A stretch of 64,000 nucleotides of DNA from contig NZ_JAKQZA010000008.1 of assembly GCF_023008165.1 (NCBI RefSeq), positions 62,001 through 126,000 of the forward strand, given 5' to 3'. Origin of the DNA: Kordiimonas laminariae. GTDB lineage: Bacteria; Pseudomonadota; Alphaproteobacteria; Sphingomonadales; Kordiimonadaceae. Position numbers and translations under genes: made by a program. The notes under the pieces were generated by a model. It was not told the DNA's origin. It searched no databases and worked only from the letters and a program-made list of their open reading frames with translations. Shown here one piece after another: positions 25,939-35,819 of this stretch. Numbering within the stretch: position 1 is the first letter of the stretch; each line of letters opens with the position of its first letter.

Positions 25939-26868
25939 ATGAGTGTTTTCGATGATATGCCGGTGTTTATAGCCGTTTTTGAGAAGGGGAGTTTTTCCCA
26001 GGCCGGGCGCAGTTTACGTATGTCCCCTGCCCTTGTAAGCAGCCGTATTGCTAGGCTTGAGAACCATTTAGGCACGCGCCTTTTCGTGCGCACTACTCGT
26101 AAAGTTACAGCAACCGATGCTGGCCGCCGTTATTATGAAGACTGCCTTGATATCATGCGGCGGGTGGAAGAAGCCGAAAGCCGGATCGTGGAAGATGACA
26201 GTGCGCCTAAAGGGGTGCTTCGATTAACAGCTGCCTCGGCACTTGGGGATCAGTTCGTCACCAACATGATCCCTGATTTCTCTGCTCGTTATCCTGATAT
26301 CCGGCTTCAATACCGGATGACAGATGCACTTGTGGATGTACTCACTGACGGCATGGATATAGCCCTCAGGGTTGGCCCTCTGGTAGACAGCAGCCTTAAA
26401 GCCCGCGTGCTTTGCCCCAGCCCCCGCTATATTTTCGCATCCCCCGAATACCTTGCAAAACACGGTATCCCTAAAAAACCACATAATCTGGTGGACCATA
26501 ACTGCCTGATGTTACGCTTCCCCGGTTCACGGCAATATCGCTGGCGGTTTATGGACAAGCGCGGATCATACGAAATGCAGTTTGCGGGTACGCTTGATAG
26601 CAATAGCGGCGCGGTGCTGACCGACTGGGCACTGGCTGGCGCTGGCCTCGTTCTGAAACCATATTGGGAAGTGGCAGAACACGTGAAAGCAGGCAGGCTG
26701 AAAGCGGTGCTTACCGAGCATATGACCGATGACAGCTATATCGCAGCGCTTTACCCTTATGACACATTTGTACCACCGCGCTTGAGGGTATTTCTTGATT
26801 ATCTGGTAGACCGGGTAAAAGCAGAACCGCTGTTTCAGGAAAAACTACCTGAAAGCGCTATTGCTTAA
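25939..26868 (+). CDS. LysR-family transcriptional regulator
   Basis: The 309-aa product has the N-terminal winged helix-turn-helix (about 1-60, FEKGSFSQAGRSLRMSPALVSSRIARLENHLGTRLF) and a C-terminal periplasmic-binding-like effector domain in the CrgA/DmlR-like subgroup. It is encoded divergently from puuD and its end overlaps xdhC by four bases tail-to-tail, so control of purine genes is a reasonable inference; the effector is not evident. No strong ribosome site is present before the ATG at 25939. Confidence 0.88.
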   Translation: MSVFDDMPVFIAVFEKGSFSQAGRSLRMSPALVSSRIARLENHLGTRLFVRTTRKVTATDAGRRYYEDCLDIMRRVEEAESRIVEDDSAPKGVLRLTAASALGDQFVTNMIPDFSARYPDIRLQYRMTDALVDVLTDGMDIALRVGPLVDSSLKARVLCPSPRYIFASPEYLAKHGIPKKPHNLVDHNCLMLRFPGSRQYRWRFMDKRGSYEMQFAGTLDSNSGAVLTDWALAGAGLVLKPYWEVAEHVKAGRLKAVLTEHMTDDSYIAALYPYDTFVPPRLRVFLDYLVDRVKAEPLFQEKLPESAIA

Positions 26869-27818
26869 TTAATCACCTGCAAAAGCTGTGCGGTAAGTGA
26901 TGCGGCAATAATCTCAGGCTCTTTTCCAGTAATACCTGCAATCCCGATCGGGCAGATAAGCTGATCAAGTTCTTCTTCTGTTACTACCCGTTCCCGAAGC
27001 AAACGATTTTCAAAGCGTGCCCGCTTTGTTGCAGACCCAATAAGCCCGCAGAATTTGGCATCCTGCCGCTCAAGAATAGCCTTTGTTAGTTCATAATCCA
27101 GTTGGTGGTTATGGGTGAAAATGACAAACAAGGTATTCTCAGGTGCGCTCGCAATAACAGATAAAGGCTCATCTGTAAGACACGGTGTTACATTCGCAGG
27201 TATATCGTCCGGGAACTCGGCCGTACGGCTATCCACCCAGGTAATATGAAACGGCAAATCGACAAGCATTTTCACTGTCGCTCGGCCCACATGCCCGGCC
27301 CCAAACAGAATGAGCGGAAAACTTTTGCAGGCACTTGTTTCAAGAAGATAAGATGCCGCTTTAACGGCACCATCCAGCAGCTCACCAGTTTCACCATAAA
27401 AGGTAAATTCAGTATCCGCTTTCTCTTCCAGCCACACCTTGGAAAGCTTGCCATCTTCAAATGTGGTTTTCAGCGTGTTGGTTTGTACACCCCGAAGGAA
27501 CTTGGCGCTTAAACCTTCTATACGCTCAAGAAGAATATCTACACTGCCACCACAGCACTGCTCAAGAAGCGGCCCAAGGGCATAATTCTGAAAGACGTAA
27601 TCAGGCCCCTCTTCTGATGCCAACAGCTTACGAGCCTGTTCAATCACCTGAAACTCAAGGTTACCACCGCCAATCGTGCCAATCAGCTCATGCTCAGAAA
27701 CCAGCATCTTGGTGCCTGCCCCGCGCGGAGCTGAGCCGCGGTCAGCAGCCACACTTACGAGCACAAAGCGCCGCTCGCGCGCATAAAGCTCTTGTGCACT
27801 CGTAAGCCAGTTTTGCAT
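26865..27818 (-). CDS. xdhC: Xanthine dehydrogenase accessory protein XdhC
   Basis: The 317-aa product binds molybdenum cofactor, promotes its sulfuration and delivers it to XdhB. The N-terminal XdhC/CoxI domain contains GTIGGGNLEFQVIEQA and EQCCGGSVDILLE, and the C-terminal Rossmann domain starts LILFGAGHVGRATVKML and ends with SATKRARFENRL and IAGITGKEPEIIAASLTAQLL. It is the third gene of the xdhABC transcript, 17 bases after xdhB. Confidence 0.94.
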   Translation of the reverse strand: MQNWLTSAQELYARERRFVLVSVAADRGSAPRGAGTKMLVSEHELIGTIGGGNLEFQVIEQARKLLASEEGPDYVFQNYALGPLLEQCCGGSVDILLERIEGLSAKFLRGVQTNTLKTTFEDGKLSKVWLEEKADTEFTFYGETGELLDGAVKAASYLLETSACKSFPLILFGAGHVGRATVKMLVDLPFHITWVDSRTAEFPDDIPANVTPCLTDEPLSVIASAPENTLFVIFTHNHQLDYELTKAILERQDAKFCGLIGSATKRARFENRLLRERVVTEEELDQLICPIGIAGITGKEPEIIAASLTAQLLQVIN

Positions 27819-27835
27819 CAGGGTATCCGTATAAG

Positions 27836-30154
27836 TTAAGCGCGTTTCTTTACATCAGCCACAGCCATCAGAACTTCTTCAGGCGTTGCCGGTGCATCCA
27901 TCTTAACAGGTACCTTATAGTCACCTACGCTGGCAACCGCATCAACAAGCGCCATAAACACAGCGTTCGCCAGCATAAAGGGTGGTTCACCCACAGCTTT
28001 GGAACGGTGAATGGTGGCTTCAACGTTACGGCCTTTGTTCCAAAGCTCGATATTCAGTTCGTCTGGGCGATCAGAGCAAGCTGGAACCTTGTAGGTAGAC
28101 GGTGCATGTGTACGCAGACGACCTGCATCATCAAATACAAGCTCTTCTGTTGTCAGCCATCCCATACCTTGAATGAAACCGCCTTCAATCTGCCCGATAT
28201 CAATAACCGGGTTCAGCGAACGGCCAGCTTCATGAAGAATATCCGTGCGGAGGACCTTGTTCTCACCTGTAAGTGTATCAATCATTACTTCCGAAACAGC
28301 GGCGCCATAACAGAAATAATAGAACGGACGGCCTTTGTGAGACGCACGATCGTATTTGATCTTTGGTGTTTTATAGAAACCTGTTGAAGACATGGAAACA
28401 CGGCCAAGATACGCTTCCTGCGTAAGCTCATTAAAGGCCATTTCCTTGTTTTCAATATAAACCTTATTGTTGCGGAAAGTGATACGGTCTTTCGGGCAAC
28501 TATATTTTTCCGCCGCAAAATCAATGAGGCGTGCCTTAATTTTGCGCGCAGCATCAAGAGCAGCCATACCGTTCAGATCAGAACCTGAGGAAGCTGCGGT
28601 TGCTGATGTGTTTGGCACTTTCGCAGTCGTTGTGGCTGTAATTTTCACTCGGGTAACATCAATCTGGAATTCTTCCGCCACAACCTGCGCTACCTTGGTA
28701 AACAAGCCTTGGCCCATCTCTGTACCGCCGTGGTTCAGATGCACACTACCATCCGCATAAATATGCACAAGTGCACCAGCCTGATTGAGGTGTGTCGTCG
28801 TGAAACTAATACCAAACTTCACCGGCGTGATGGAAATACCCTTTTTCAGATATTTACTATTGGCGTTAAACGCGCGAATTTCATCACGGCGCTTGCGGTA
28901 TTCTGATGTCTCTGCGAGTGTTTCCATAATCTCGGCTGCAACATTATCTTCCACCTTCATACCATAAGGTGTGGTATCACGCTCACCTTCGCCGTAGAGG
29001 TTCAGCATCCGCACATCTAGCGGGTCTTTCCCAATCTCGCGGGCTACATCTTCAATCACGCGCTCAATACCGATCATCCCCTGCGGGCCACCAAAACCTC
29101 GGAAAGCAGTGTTAGAAACCGTATGAGTTTTATAGCGGTGCGATTTTATCGCTACGTCAGAGAGGAAATAGCAGTTATCCGCATGGAACATAGCACGGTC
29201 ATTAATCGCAGGTGACAAGTCAGTCGAGCGGCCACAACGTGATGCCATTTCAATTTCGATACCAGTAATCTGACCATCATCATCATAGCCAACATCATAG
29301 CTATATTTGAAATCATGGCGCTTGCCTGTCATCACCATATCATCATCGCGGTCCAGGCGCAGTTTCACTGGGCGCTGAGTTTTCACCGCAGCAAGCGATG
29401 ACATTGCCGCAAACATCGCTGGATGCGTTTCCTTACCACCAAAGCCGCCGCCCATACGGCGCACTTCAATAGTTACCGCATTGGTTGGGCGTCCGAGTAC
29501 ATGAGCCACAAGATGCTGTACTTCGCTTGGATGCTGTGTGCTTGAAAGCACGTGCACGTCGCCGTCTTCCTGTGGTGTCGCAAGCGCGATTTGGCCTTCA
29601 AGATAGAAGTGATCCTGCCCGCCAATATAGAAACTGCCCTGAAGACGGTTCTTTGACGCAGACAGCGCTTTTTCAGCTTCGCCTTGTGCCATCAACTGGC
29701 TGTCTTCAATCTTCAGGTCAACCGCTTCGGCTTCATCAATGTTCAGATAATGCGGTTTCTCGTCATACGAAACTTTCGCCAGTTTTGCCGCCGCGATTGC
29801 TTCCTCAAGGCTATTTGCAGCCACCGCAAAAATCGGTTGCCCGATATATTCTACAAGCCCTGTGGAAAAGAGCGGATCATCCCCCGCGAACGGGCTCACG
29901 TCATTATGGCCGGGAATATCGTCGGCTGTAAGAACGACAGCTACACCTTGTGCTGCACGAACGGCGGAAAGGTCCATCTCAGTAATTTCCGCATGTGCCT
30001 TTTCAGACATGGCAACATACATATGCAGCATGTTCTTCGGTTCTGCTACATCGTCGATATAAACGGCAGTACCAGCTACATGCTTATGCGCACTATCGTG
30101 ACGCAAATCTTTGTGTACAGCACCTTTGATTTCAGAAAGAGACGGATTAGACAT
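27836..30154 (-). CDS. xdhB: Xanthine dehydrogenase, molybdopterin-binding subunit
   Basis: The 772-aa product is the large catalytic subunit that hydroxylates hypoxanthine and xanthine to urate at the Mo centre. Moco-binding motifs seen are RRMGGGFGGKETH, the AFRGFGGPQGM loop containing the conserved Arg, the TAASSGSDLNGMA segment, and the catalytic Glu in KAVGEPPFMLANA. The first residues overlap the end of xdhA by eight bases, indicating coupling. The length fits the bacterial split XdhAB form (about 770-780 aa). It acts in the cytoplasm with XdhA. Confidence 0.96.
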   Translation of the reverse strand: MSNPSLSEIKGAVHKDLRHDSAHKHVAGTAVYIDDVAEPKNMLHMYVAMSEKAHAEITEMDLSAVRAAQGVAVVLTADDIPGHNDVSPFAGDDPLFSTGLVEYIGQPIFAVAANSLEEAIAAAKLAKVSYDEKPHYLNIDEAEAVDLKIEDSQLMAQGEAEKALSASKNRLQGSFYIGGQDHFYLEGQIALATPQEDGDVHVLSSTQHPSEVQHLVAHVLGRPTNAVTIEVRRMGGGFGGKETHPAMFAAMSSLAAVKTQRPVKLRLDRDDDMVMTGKRHDFKYSYDVGYDDDGQITGIEIEMASRCGRSTDLSPAINDRAMFHADNCYFLSDVAIKSHRYKTHTVSNTAFRGFGGPQGMIGIERVIEDVAREIGKDPLDVRMLNLYGEGERDTTPYGMKVEDNVAAEIMETLAETSEYRKRRDEIRAFNANSKYLKKGISITPVKFGISFTTTHLNQAGALVHIYADGSVHLNHGGTEMGQGLFTKVAQVVAEEFQIDVTRVKITATTTAKVPNTSATAASSGSDLNGMAALDAARKIKARLIDFAAEKYSCPKDRITFRNNKVYIENKEMAFNELTQEAYLGRVSMSSTGFYKTPKIKYDRASHKGRPFYYFCYGAAVSEVMIDTLTGENKVLRTDILHEAGRSLNPVIDIGQIEGGFIQGMGWLTTEELVFDDAGRLRTHAPSTYKVPACSDRPDELNIELWNKGRNVEATIHRSKAVGEPPFMLANAVFMALVDAVASVGDYKVPVKMDAPATPEEVLMAVADVKKRA

Positions 30155-31622
30155 TGGCCATCTCCTGTCTTAGAGCAAGGCGGGTATCCGCATCGCTGGT
30201 AAGCTCAACAAATGCTTTCATCAACAGGTTTTGCGCCGATAACATGCGGTAATCCTTCGAGGCACGCATATCTGTAAGCGGGCTGAAATCATTTGCCATC
30301 GCTTCCATAGCCGCTTCCACATTTTCTTCGGTGAAGGCTTTGCCAACCAATGCGCTTTCTGCATTTGCAGCGCGTTTTGGTGTTGCTGCCATACCGCCAT
30401 ATGCGAAGCGCGCTTCTTTCACAGTTTCACCCTCAAGAGCGATAGAGAATGCCGCACATACCGCAGAGATATCTTGGTCAAAACGCTTGGATAATTTGTA
30501 AGAGCGGAACGCCGTATCTGCCGCCGGTTTCGGCACAATTACCTTGGCAACAAATTCACCTGCTGCACGGTCCTGCTTACCGTAATCAATGAAGAAATCT
30601 TCAAGATCGATAGTGCGCTCTTCGTGCCCTTTGCGGAGCACAAGCTTGGCACCAAGCGCAATAAGCGCTGGCGGTGTATCACCAATCGGGGAACCGTTAG
30701 CAATATTACCACCAATGGTACCGCTATTGCGGATTTGCGTGGAACCAATACGGCGGATCAGTTCGCCAAAATCAGGATAGAGTCCTGCGAGCAGTTCCAT
30801 GGCATCGGTATAGGTAACACCCGCGCCGATCTCGACACTATCCGCAGTTTCTGTAATTTCTTTCAGCTCAGCCACATCGCCCAGATAAATCACTGTCGCC
30901 AGTTCTTTATGCATTTTAGTAACCCAAAGGCCAACGTCTGTACCGCCCGCAAGGAAGGTCGCGTCTGGATTTTGCTCTGCAACAGCTGCTAGTGTATCCA
31001 CATTCACCGGTGCGAAATAGCGTTTTTCATTACCTGTCAACTTGCTTGTAGCTGAGATGTAAAGCGTATCATCCCGTTTAATACCTTCAAGAGCAGCCAC
31101 TTGCTCCCGCATATCAGGCAGTTCATCAGCGCCCAGTTCAAACATACGGTGCGCCGCATCAATGATCGGGCCGTATCCCGTGCAGCGGCAGAGGTTACCC
31201 GCAAGTGCATCTTCGATACGGTCTTTCGTTGGGTTAGGGCCTTCAAGGTAAAGTGCGTAAAGCGACATCACAAAACCCGGTGTACAGAAACCGCACTGCG
31301 AACCATGAGTTTCAACAAGTGCTTCCTGTACAGGGTGCAAACCGCCTGATTTTGATTTCAGGCTCTCCACGGTCAGCAGTTCTTTACCATCGAGTGTGGG
31401 CAGGAAGATAATGCAAGCATTCACCGCTTTATATTCAACGCGGTCACCCTTAAGTTCACCAACAACCACCGTACAAGCGCCGCAATCACCCTCAGCACAA
31501 CCTTCTTTGGTGCCGGTGCGCGCTATATCGTAACGCAAATAATTCAACAATGTGGCCGTTGGGTCTGGGCTATGGATTTCATGAACCCGTCCGTCCAGCA
31601 GAAACCGAACAGTACCTGACAT
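30147..31622 (-). CDS. xdhA: Xanthine dehydrogenase, FAD and [2Fe-2S] subunit
   Basis: The 491-aa product carries electrons from the Mo site to NAD+. It has an N-terminal plant-type [2Fe-2S] domain (EGCAEGDCGACTVV), a second [2Fe-2S] helical domain (GFCTPGFVMS and NLCRCTGYGPI), then an FAD domain with FLAGGTDVGLWV and GGNIANGSPIGDTPPAL. It is the first gene of xdhABC, 38 bases after uraH on the same strand, so uraH-xdhA-xdhB-xdhC may be one transcript driven from the region with the GntR operator. AGGAG precedes the ATG at 31622. Confidence 0.96.
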   Translation of the reverse strand: MSGTVRFLLDGRVHEIHSPDPTATLLNYLRYDIARTGTKEGCAEGDCGACTVVVGELKGDRVEYKAVNACIIFLPTLDGKELLTVESLKSKSGGLHPVQEALVETHGSQCGFCTPGFVMSLYALYLEGPNPTKDRIEDALAGNLCRCTGYGPIIDAAHRMFELGADELPDMREQVAALEGIKRDDTLYISATSKLTGNEKRYFAPVNVDTLAAVAEQNPDATFLAGGTDVGLWVTKMHKELATVIYLGDVAELKEITETADSVEIGAGVTYTDAMELLAGLYPDFGELIRRIGSTQIRNSGTIGGNIANGSPIGDTPPALIALGAKLVLRKGHEERTIDLEDFFIDYGKQDRAAGEFVAKVIVPKPAADTAFRSYKLSKRFDQDISAVCAAFSIALEGETVKEARFAYGGMAATPKRAANAESALVGKAFTEENVEAAMEAMANDFSPLTDMRASKDYRMLSAQNLLMKAFVELTSDADTRLALRQEMANV

Positions 31623-31660
31623 ATAAAATACTCCTAATTCCCTGAAAGCGGTTGCTCCGG

Positions 31661-32014
31661 CTAGCTGCCTCTGTAGGTGCTGTAGCCGTATGGGGAAATC
31701 AACAAGGGCACGTGATAATGTGCATCCACATCCGCTATACCAAAACGGATAGGCACCACGTCTAGAAAGGCTGGCTCAGCCAGCTCTGTACCACGAGCCC
31801 GAAAATAACTACCTGCCTCAAACTCTAGCAGATATTCACCAGTTTTGAAATCATCCCCATCAAGAAGCGGGCTATCAACACGGCCATCATCATTTGTGGC
31901 AGCGGATTTCAACAGACGGCGTTCTTCACCCTTCAAAGCATATAGCTTGATTTTAATGCCTTCGCCCGGACAGCCATTTGCAGTGTCCAGTACATGGGTG
32001 GTTAAACGTCCCAT
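31661..32014 (-). CDS. uraH: 5-Hydroxyisourate hydrolase (transthyretin-like)
   Basis: The 117-aa product hydrolyses 5-hydroxyisourate, the product of PuuD, to OHCU. All markers of the transthyretin-related family are present: [12 protein letters not shown] near the N-terminus, the conserved His and Arg residues ([12 protein letters not shown]), and the C-terminal YRGS tetrapeptide that completes the active site at the dimer interface. GAGAGGACAAG precedes the ATG at 32014. The gene is transcribed divergently from the GntR regulator. Confidence 0.96.
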   Translation of the reverse strand: MGRLTTHVLDTANGCPGEGIKIKLYALKGEERRLLKSAATNDDGRVDSPLLDGDDFKTGEYLLEFEAGSYFRARGTELAEPAFLDVVPIRFGIADVDAHYHVPLLISPYGYSTYRGS

Positions 32015-32109
32015 CTTGTCCTCTCTTTACGGGGTATGGTCTTCCTCAATTCTGATACCGTACTGATGATTGACGAATTGTAAAGTATATTATCAACATT
32101 AATGCCATT

Positions 32110-32125
32110 AAATTGTTGACAATTT
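32110..32125. promoter_or_regulatory. Perfect inverted repeat, probable operator of the GntR regulator
   Basis: AAATTGT (32110-32116) and ACAATTT (32119-32125) flank TG in the 177-bp divergent region between uraH and gntR. It contains TTGT-N2-ACAA, a form seen at operators of FadR/VanR-type GntR proteins, and overlaps TTGACA (32116-32121), a promoter-like -35 element. It is the best candidate for control of the xdh/uraH and gntR/puuE transcripts. Confidence 0.6.
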
Positions 32126-32191
32126 GGTGACAGCGGCAAAAAATCTATGCTGTATTCAATGTGCTACATGCCAAACGACAGGGGATAGGTC

Positions 32192-32878
32192 ATGGCAAAC
32201 ACCACAGCACTAACGGAAGAAGACGTGTGTCAGCGTATCAGGGATAGTATCCTTGAGCAACGTATTGCGCCTGGCACAAAACTGACTGAAGAATCACTGT
32301 GCGGCATATTTGGGGTAAGCCGAACGACAATCAGAAGGGTTTTCCTCCTGCTTAGTAAAGACAACATCATCAGGCTTGAACGCAACAAAGGTGCAACCAT
32401 TGCCGCGCCAACCGTTGAAGAAGCCCATCAGGTTTTCGAAGCAAGGCGCGCAACGGAAAAAGCGCTTTTACGCCGTGCCGCTGAACGTGTACAGCCCGGA
32501 GACATTGCACATCTGCGCGCGCACCTTGAGGAAGAGCAAACCGCACTCAATGAAGCAGATTTAGCTGCATGGATCAGGCTTTCAGGAGAGTTTCATATCA
32601 AACTTGCGCATATTGCGCGCAATGAACCTATGTGCACTTTCCTTCAGCAGCTAGTGTTCCAAAGCTCTTTGATTATATCGCAGTACGGCACGGCGGGCGC
32701 ACCATCAAGCTGTAAGGGCGGAGAACATGAACGCCTTGTTGATGCACTTGAACACCAAGACGCAGAAACAGCACAAACCATTATGGCAGAACATTTGCGC
32801 GGCATTGAAAGCCAGCTTTCCTTCGAAACCGAAGAAACCGGACAAGACCTGCACGTGATCTTTGCTGCCGCCAGTTAA
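32192..32878 (+). CDS. GntR-family (FadR/VanR subgroup, FCD domain) regulator of purine catabolism
   Basis: The 228-aa product has an N-terminal winged helix (about 10-75, with GTKLTEESLCGIFGVSRTTIRRVFLLL) and a C-terminal FCD helical domain (about 85-220). The FCD metal/ligand histidines are visible in GEFHIKLAHIA and near GGEHERLVDALE. The gene is first in a plus-strand operon with puuE, uraD and alc (10-base and overlapping junctions), so the protein likely senses a purine-derived intermediate such as urate or allantoin; the effector is an inference. Confidence 0.88.
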   Translation: MANTTALTEEDVCQRIRDSILEQRIAPGTKLTEESLCGIFGVSRTTIRRVFLLLSKDNIIRLERNKGATIAAPTVEEAHQVFEARRATEKALLRRAAERVQPGDIAHLRAHLEEEQTALNEADLAAWIRLSGEFHIKLAHIARNEPMCTFLQQLVFQSSLIISQYGTAGAPSSCKGGEHERLVDALEHQDAETAQTIMAEHLRGIESQLSFETEETGQDLHVIFAAAS

Positions 32879-32887
32879 GGATTAATA

Positions 32888-33805
32888 ATGACAGAGCAAG
32901 CATACCCACGGGATATGATCGGCTATGGCCCCAAGCCCCCTCACGCCAACTGGCCGGGCGGCGCCAAAATAGCTGTCCAGGTGGTGATGAATTATGAGGA
33001 AGGCGGTGAAAACTGTGTGTTGCACGGTGACCCAGCCGCTGAAACCTTTCTGTCAGAAATTGTAAGTGCGCCTCATGTGGAAGACCGCCACATGAGTATG
33101 GAATCCATCTATGAATACGGTAGCCGCGCGGGTGTTTGGCGGCTGCTGAGGCTCTTTGAAAAATACGATATTCCGATAACGGTTTTCGCTGTTGCCATGG
33201 CGCTACAGCGCCATCCTGAAGTAGCCAAGGCATGCATGGATGCAGGACATGAAATCTGTAGCCACGGCCTCCGCTGGATCAACTATCAGAATGTAGATAT
33301 TAAAACCGAACGCCAGCATATGCAGGACGCCATCAAGATCATTCAGGATATCACTGGCGAGCGACCACTTGGCTGGTATACGGGCCGTACAAGCCCCAAC
33401 ACAGGCAAACTGGTGGCAGAGGAAGGTGGTTTCCTTTATGACGCGGATGATTACAGTGATGACCTGCCCTTCTGGAAAACGGTGGACGGGAGCCCGCAAC
33501 TGGTTGTGCCCTATACGCTTGATGTAAATGACATGCGTTTCGCAGCAGTTCAGGGTTTTAACGCTGGTGACCAGTTCTTTAACTATCTGAAAGATGCCTT
33601 CGATACACTGTATGAAGAAGGTGAAACCAACCCCAAGATGATGTCTGTTGGGCTTCATTGCCGCCTTATTGGTCGCCCGGGGCGCATCAAAGCGCTCGAA
33701 CGTTTCTTTGAATATGCACGCTCCCATAAAGACGTATGGTTCTGCCGCCGCATTGACATTGCCAAACACTGGCACAGTGAACACCCTTATAAGGGAGAGA
33801 AATAA
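32888..33805 (+). CDS. puuE: Allantoinase PuuE (polysaccharide-deacetylase-like)
   Basis: The 305-aa product opens the ring of (S)-allantoin to allantoate. It belongs to the metal-independent PuuE type with a NodB-like fold: YPRDMIGYGPKPPHANWPGGAKIAVQ at the N-terminus, GHEICSHGLRWINYQ, GWYTGRTSPNTGKL and the C-terminal GLHCRLIGRPGRIKAL. It is unrelated to the zinc amidohydrolase allantoinase AllB. Its TAA overlaps the ATG of uraD by one base (TAATG). Confidence 0.94.
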   Translation: MTEQAYPRDMIGYGPKPPHANWPGGAKIAVQVVMNYEEGGENCVLHGDPAAETFLSEIVSAPHVEDRHMSMESIYEYGSRAGVWRLLRLFEKYDIPITVFAVAMALQRHPEVAKACMDAGHEICSHGLRWINYQNVDIKTERQHMQDAIKIIQDITGERPLGWYTGRTSPNTGKLVAEEGGFLYDADDYSDDLPFWKTVDGSPQLVVPYTLDVNDMRFAAVQGFNAGDQFFNYLKDAFDTLYEEGETNPKMMSVGLHCRLIGRPGRIKALERFFEYARSHKDVWFCRRIDIAKHWHSEHPYKGEK

Positions 33806-34323
33806 TGCCCTTCATGAAACAAAGGCCGAGCGAGATTTCTGAAACCGAATTTATGGTGACATATGGTGTGATTTACGAACATTCACCGTGGATTGCCAAA
33901 GGTGCATGGGAAGCGAAAGACTCTGGAAACCTTGACACGCTTCAAGGCCTTCATAACGCCATGAAGAAGGCTGTCGCAGATGGTAGTGATGAAGCCAAAA
34001 TGCGGCTTATCTGTGCCCACCCCGATCTGGCAGGCAAGCTGGCAATCAGTGGTGAACTGACCGAAGAATCGAAATCAGAGCAGGCTGGCGCAGAGCTTGA
34101 TCGCTGTACACCGGAAGAATTTGAAGAATTCCAGACCTTGAATGCTGATTATAAAACCAAATTCGGATTCCCGTTTATTGTGGCCGTGAAAGGCATGGAC
34201 CGTACAGAAATTCTGGCCCACTTCAGAGCCCGTATCAATAATGATAGGGAAACAGAGTTCGCCACTGCACTTGAACAAATTGACCGCATTGCCTTCTTCA
34301 GGCTTTCAGACCTAGCGGAATAA
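33805..34323 (+). CDS. uraD: OHCU decarboxylase
   Basis: The 172-aa product decarboxylates OHCU (2-oxo-4-hydroxy-4-carboxy-5-ureidoimidazoline) stereospecifically to (S)-allantoin. The N-terminal [11 protein letters not shown] contains the catalytic-site His, and [15 protein letters not shown] and [15 protein letters not shown] are the family's central motifs. It is placed between puuE and alc with an overlap and an 11-base gap, so the three pathway enzymes are made together. Confidence 0.94.
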   Translation: MPFMKQRPSEISETEFMVTYGVIYEHSPWIAKGAWEAKDSGNLDTLQGLHNAMKKAVADGSDEAKMRLICAHPDLAGKLAISGELTEESKSEQAGAELDRCTPEEFEEFQTLNADYKTKFGFPFIVAVKGMDRTEILAHFRARINNDRETEFATALEQIDRIAFFRLSDLAE

Positions 34324-34334
34324 AGGACACCAAC

Positions 34335-35327
34335 ATGACAGACCACAGCTTTACGCGCTTTATCAATATGGCGTCCCCGCGCTTGGGTGCAGAAGTAATA
34401 TTCGCCACAGACGATTTCTTTGCTGATAAAAGCCGCCTGATCAAAGACGAAGAAGCAGTTTTCATCCCCGGCAAATATGATGATAACGGCAAATGGATGG
34501 ACGGGTGGGAAAGCCGCCGTAAACGAGGACAAGGTTTTGATCACTGCATCCTGAAACTGGGACAAGCCGGCATTATCAAGGGCCTTGATATCGACACCAG
34601 CCATTTCACTGGCAACTTTCCGCCTGCTGCTTCTGTTGAAGCTTGTTTCAACAAAACAGATACACCCGGAGAAGAAGCTGAATGGGTTGAGATTGTGCCG
34701 TCAATGAACCTGAACGGCGACAGCCACCATCTGGTTGCTGTAGAGAATGATACACCCTTCACGCACTTACGCCTGAATATCTACCCTGATGGGGGTGTTG
34801 CTCGTCTGCGTGTGTATGGTGAATTCTATAAGGTTTGGCAGGAAAGCGATTACGGCAAGGAAATGGACCTGCTCGCCATGGAGAATGGTAGCCGCCCGAT
34901 CATTGCCAATAACGAGCATTTTGGCGTGCTTTCAAACATCATGCAGCCCGGTAAAGGCATTAATATGGGCGATGGTTGGGAAACACGACGCCGCCGGGAA
35001 CCCGGGAATGATTGGGCGATTGTTGCCCTTGGTCATACAGGAGAAATTAACCGCATTCTTGTAGATACAGCCTATTTCAAAGGTAACTTCCCTGAAAGCA
35101 TCAGCCTGCAGGCAGCACGAGTGGCGGGCGGCACAGATGATAGCCTACCGGTTCAAAGCCAATTCTGGGAAGAACTGATGCCGCGCCAGAAACTTACAGC
35201 TGATGCTGAACACACTTTTGAGAGCGAACTGAATAAGCTTGGCCCTATCAGCCATGTTCGAATTAATATCTATCCAGATGGCGGTATCAGCCGTCTCCGT
35301 TTGTTTGGAACTCTAGATAAAGACTAA
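34335..35327 (+). CDS. alc: Allantoicase
   Basis: The 330-aa product hydrolyses allantoate to ureidoglycolate and urea. It shows the tandem allantoicase jelly-roll repeats with paired motifs [11 protein letters not shown] / [24 protein letters not shown] / [13 protein letters not shown], and [21 protein letters not shown] / [21 protein letters not shown]. Length fits the family (about 330-340 aa). The ATG at 34335 follows an AAAGGAC ribosome site after uraD. Confidence 0.95.
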   Translation: MTDHSFTRFINMASPRLGAEVIFATDDFFADKSRLIKDEEAVFIPGKYDDNGKWMDGWESRRKRGQGFDHCILKLGQAGIIKGLDIDTSHFTGNFPPAASVEACFNKTDTPGEEAEWVEIVPSMNLNGDSHHLVAVENDTPFTHLRLNIYPDGGVARLRVYGEFYKVWQESDYGKEMDLLAMENGSRPIIANNEHFGVLSNIMQPGKGINMGDGWETRRRREPGNDWAIVALGHTGEINRILVDTAYFKGNFPESISLQAARVAGGTDDSLPVQSQFWEELMPRQKLTADAEHTFESELNKLGPISHVRINIYPDGGISRLRLFGTLDKD

Positions 35328-35332
35328 GATTA

Positions 35333-35800
35333 ATGAGCAAATTCCTAACCGCTGGCCTTTTGGGATTATTCCTTATGCTGACACCTACCGTGCAGGCGGA
35401 TGATAAAGATATTATCCGCGGAAAGATGCAAGCCTGGCTTGATGCCTATAACACCAAAGACATTAGCGCACTTATGGCTCTATACGGCGACCGTATCTAT
35501 TATGCTAATAACGGCAGTGATTTAGTAACATCCATAGAGCAAATCCGAGCTAACTATGGTGCACAGTTCAAGGCTGGTGGCGGTGCAACCGTTGAATTTT
35601 CAGAGGAATTGGTAACTGTAGGTGAAAAGCTTGCGCATATCGCAGGAAAATACCGTGTGAATATCCCACAAGGAGACGGTAAAGCACAGAGCTTTTACGG
35701 TAGGGTTTTATTGATCTTTGAAAAACAGACTGACGAGTGGAAACTGGTAGTTGATTTTGATAATCAGGGCAAAAACCTGTCAGCAGAAAACTTCCACTAA
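35333..35800 (+). CDS. SnoaL-like/NTF2-fold secreted protein
   Basis: The 155-aa product has a signal peptide (residues 1-21, cleavage near VQA-DD) and a SnoaL/nuclear-transport-factor-2-like cone fold, with DIIRGKMQAWLDAYNTKDISALMALYGDR at the N-terminus and EWKLVVDFDNQG at the C-terminus. The function is unknown; such proteins are often periplasmic ligand binders or isomerases. It begins only five bases after alc, so it is probably the last gene of the purine operon, although it is not a known pathway component. Confidence 0.7.
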   Translation: MSKFLTAGLLGLFLMLTPTVQADDKDIIRGKMQAWLDAYNTKDISALMALYGDRIYYANNGSDLVTSIEQIRANYGAQFKAGGGATVEFSEELVTVGEKLAHIAGKYRVNIPQGDGKAQSFYGRVLLIFEKQTDEWKLVVDFDNQGKNLSAENFH

Positions 35801-35819
35801 CAGGCAATATTTTCAAAGC

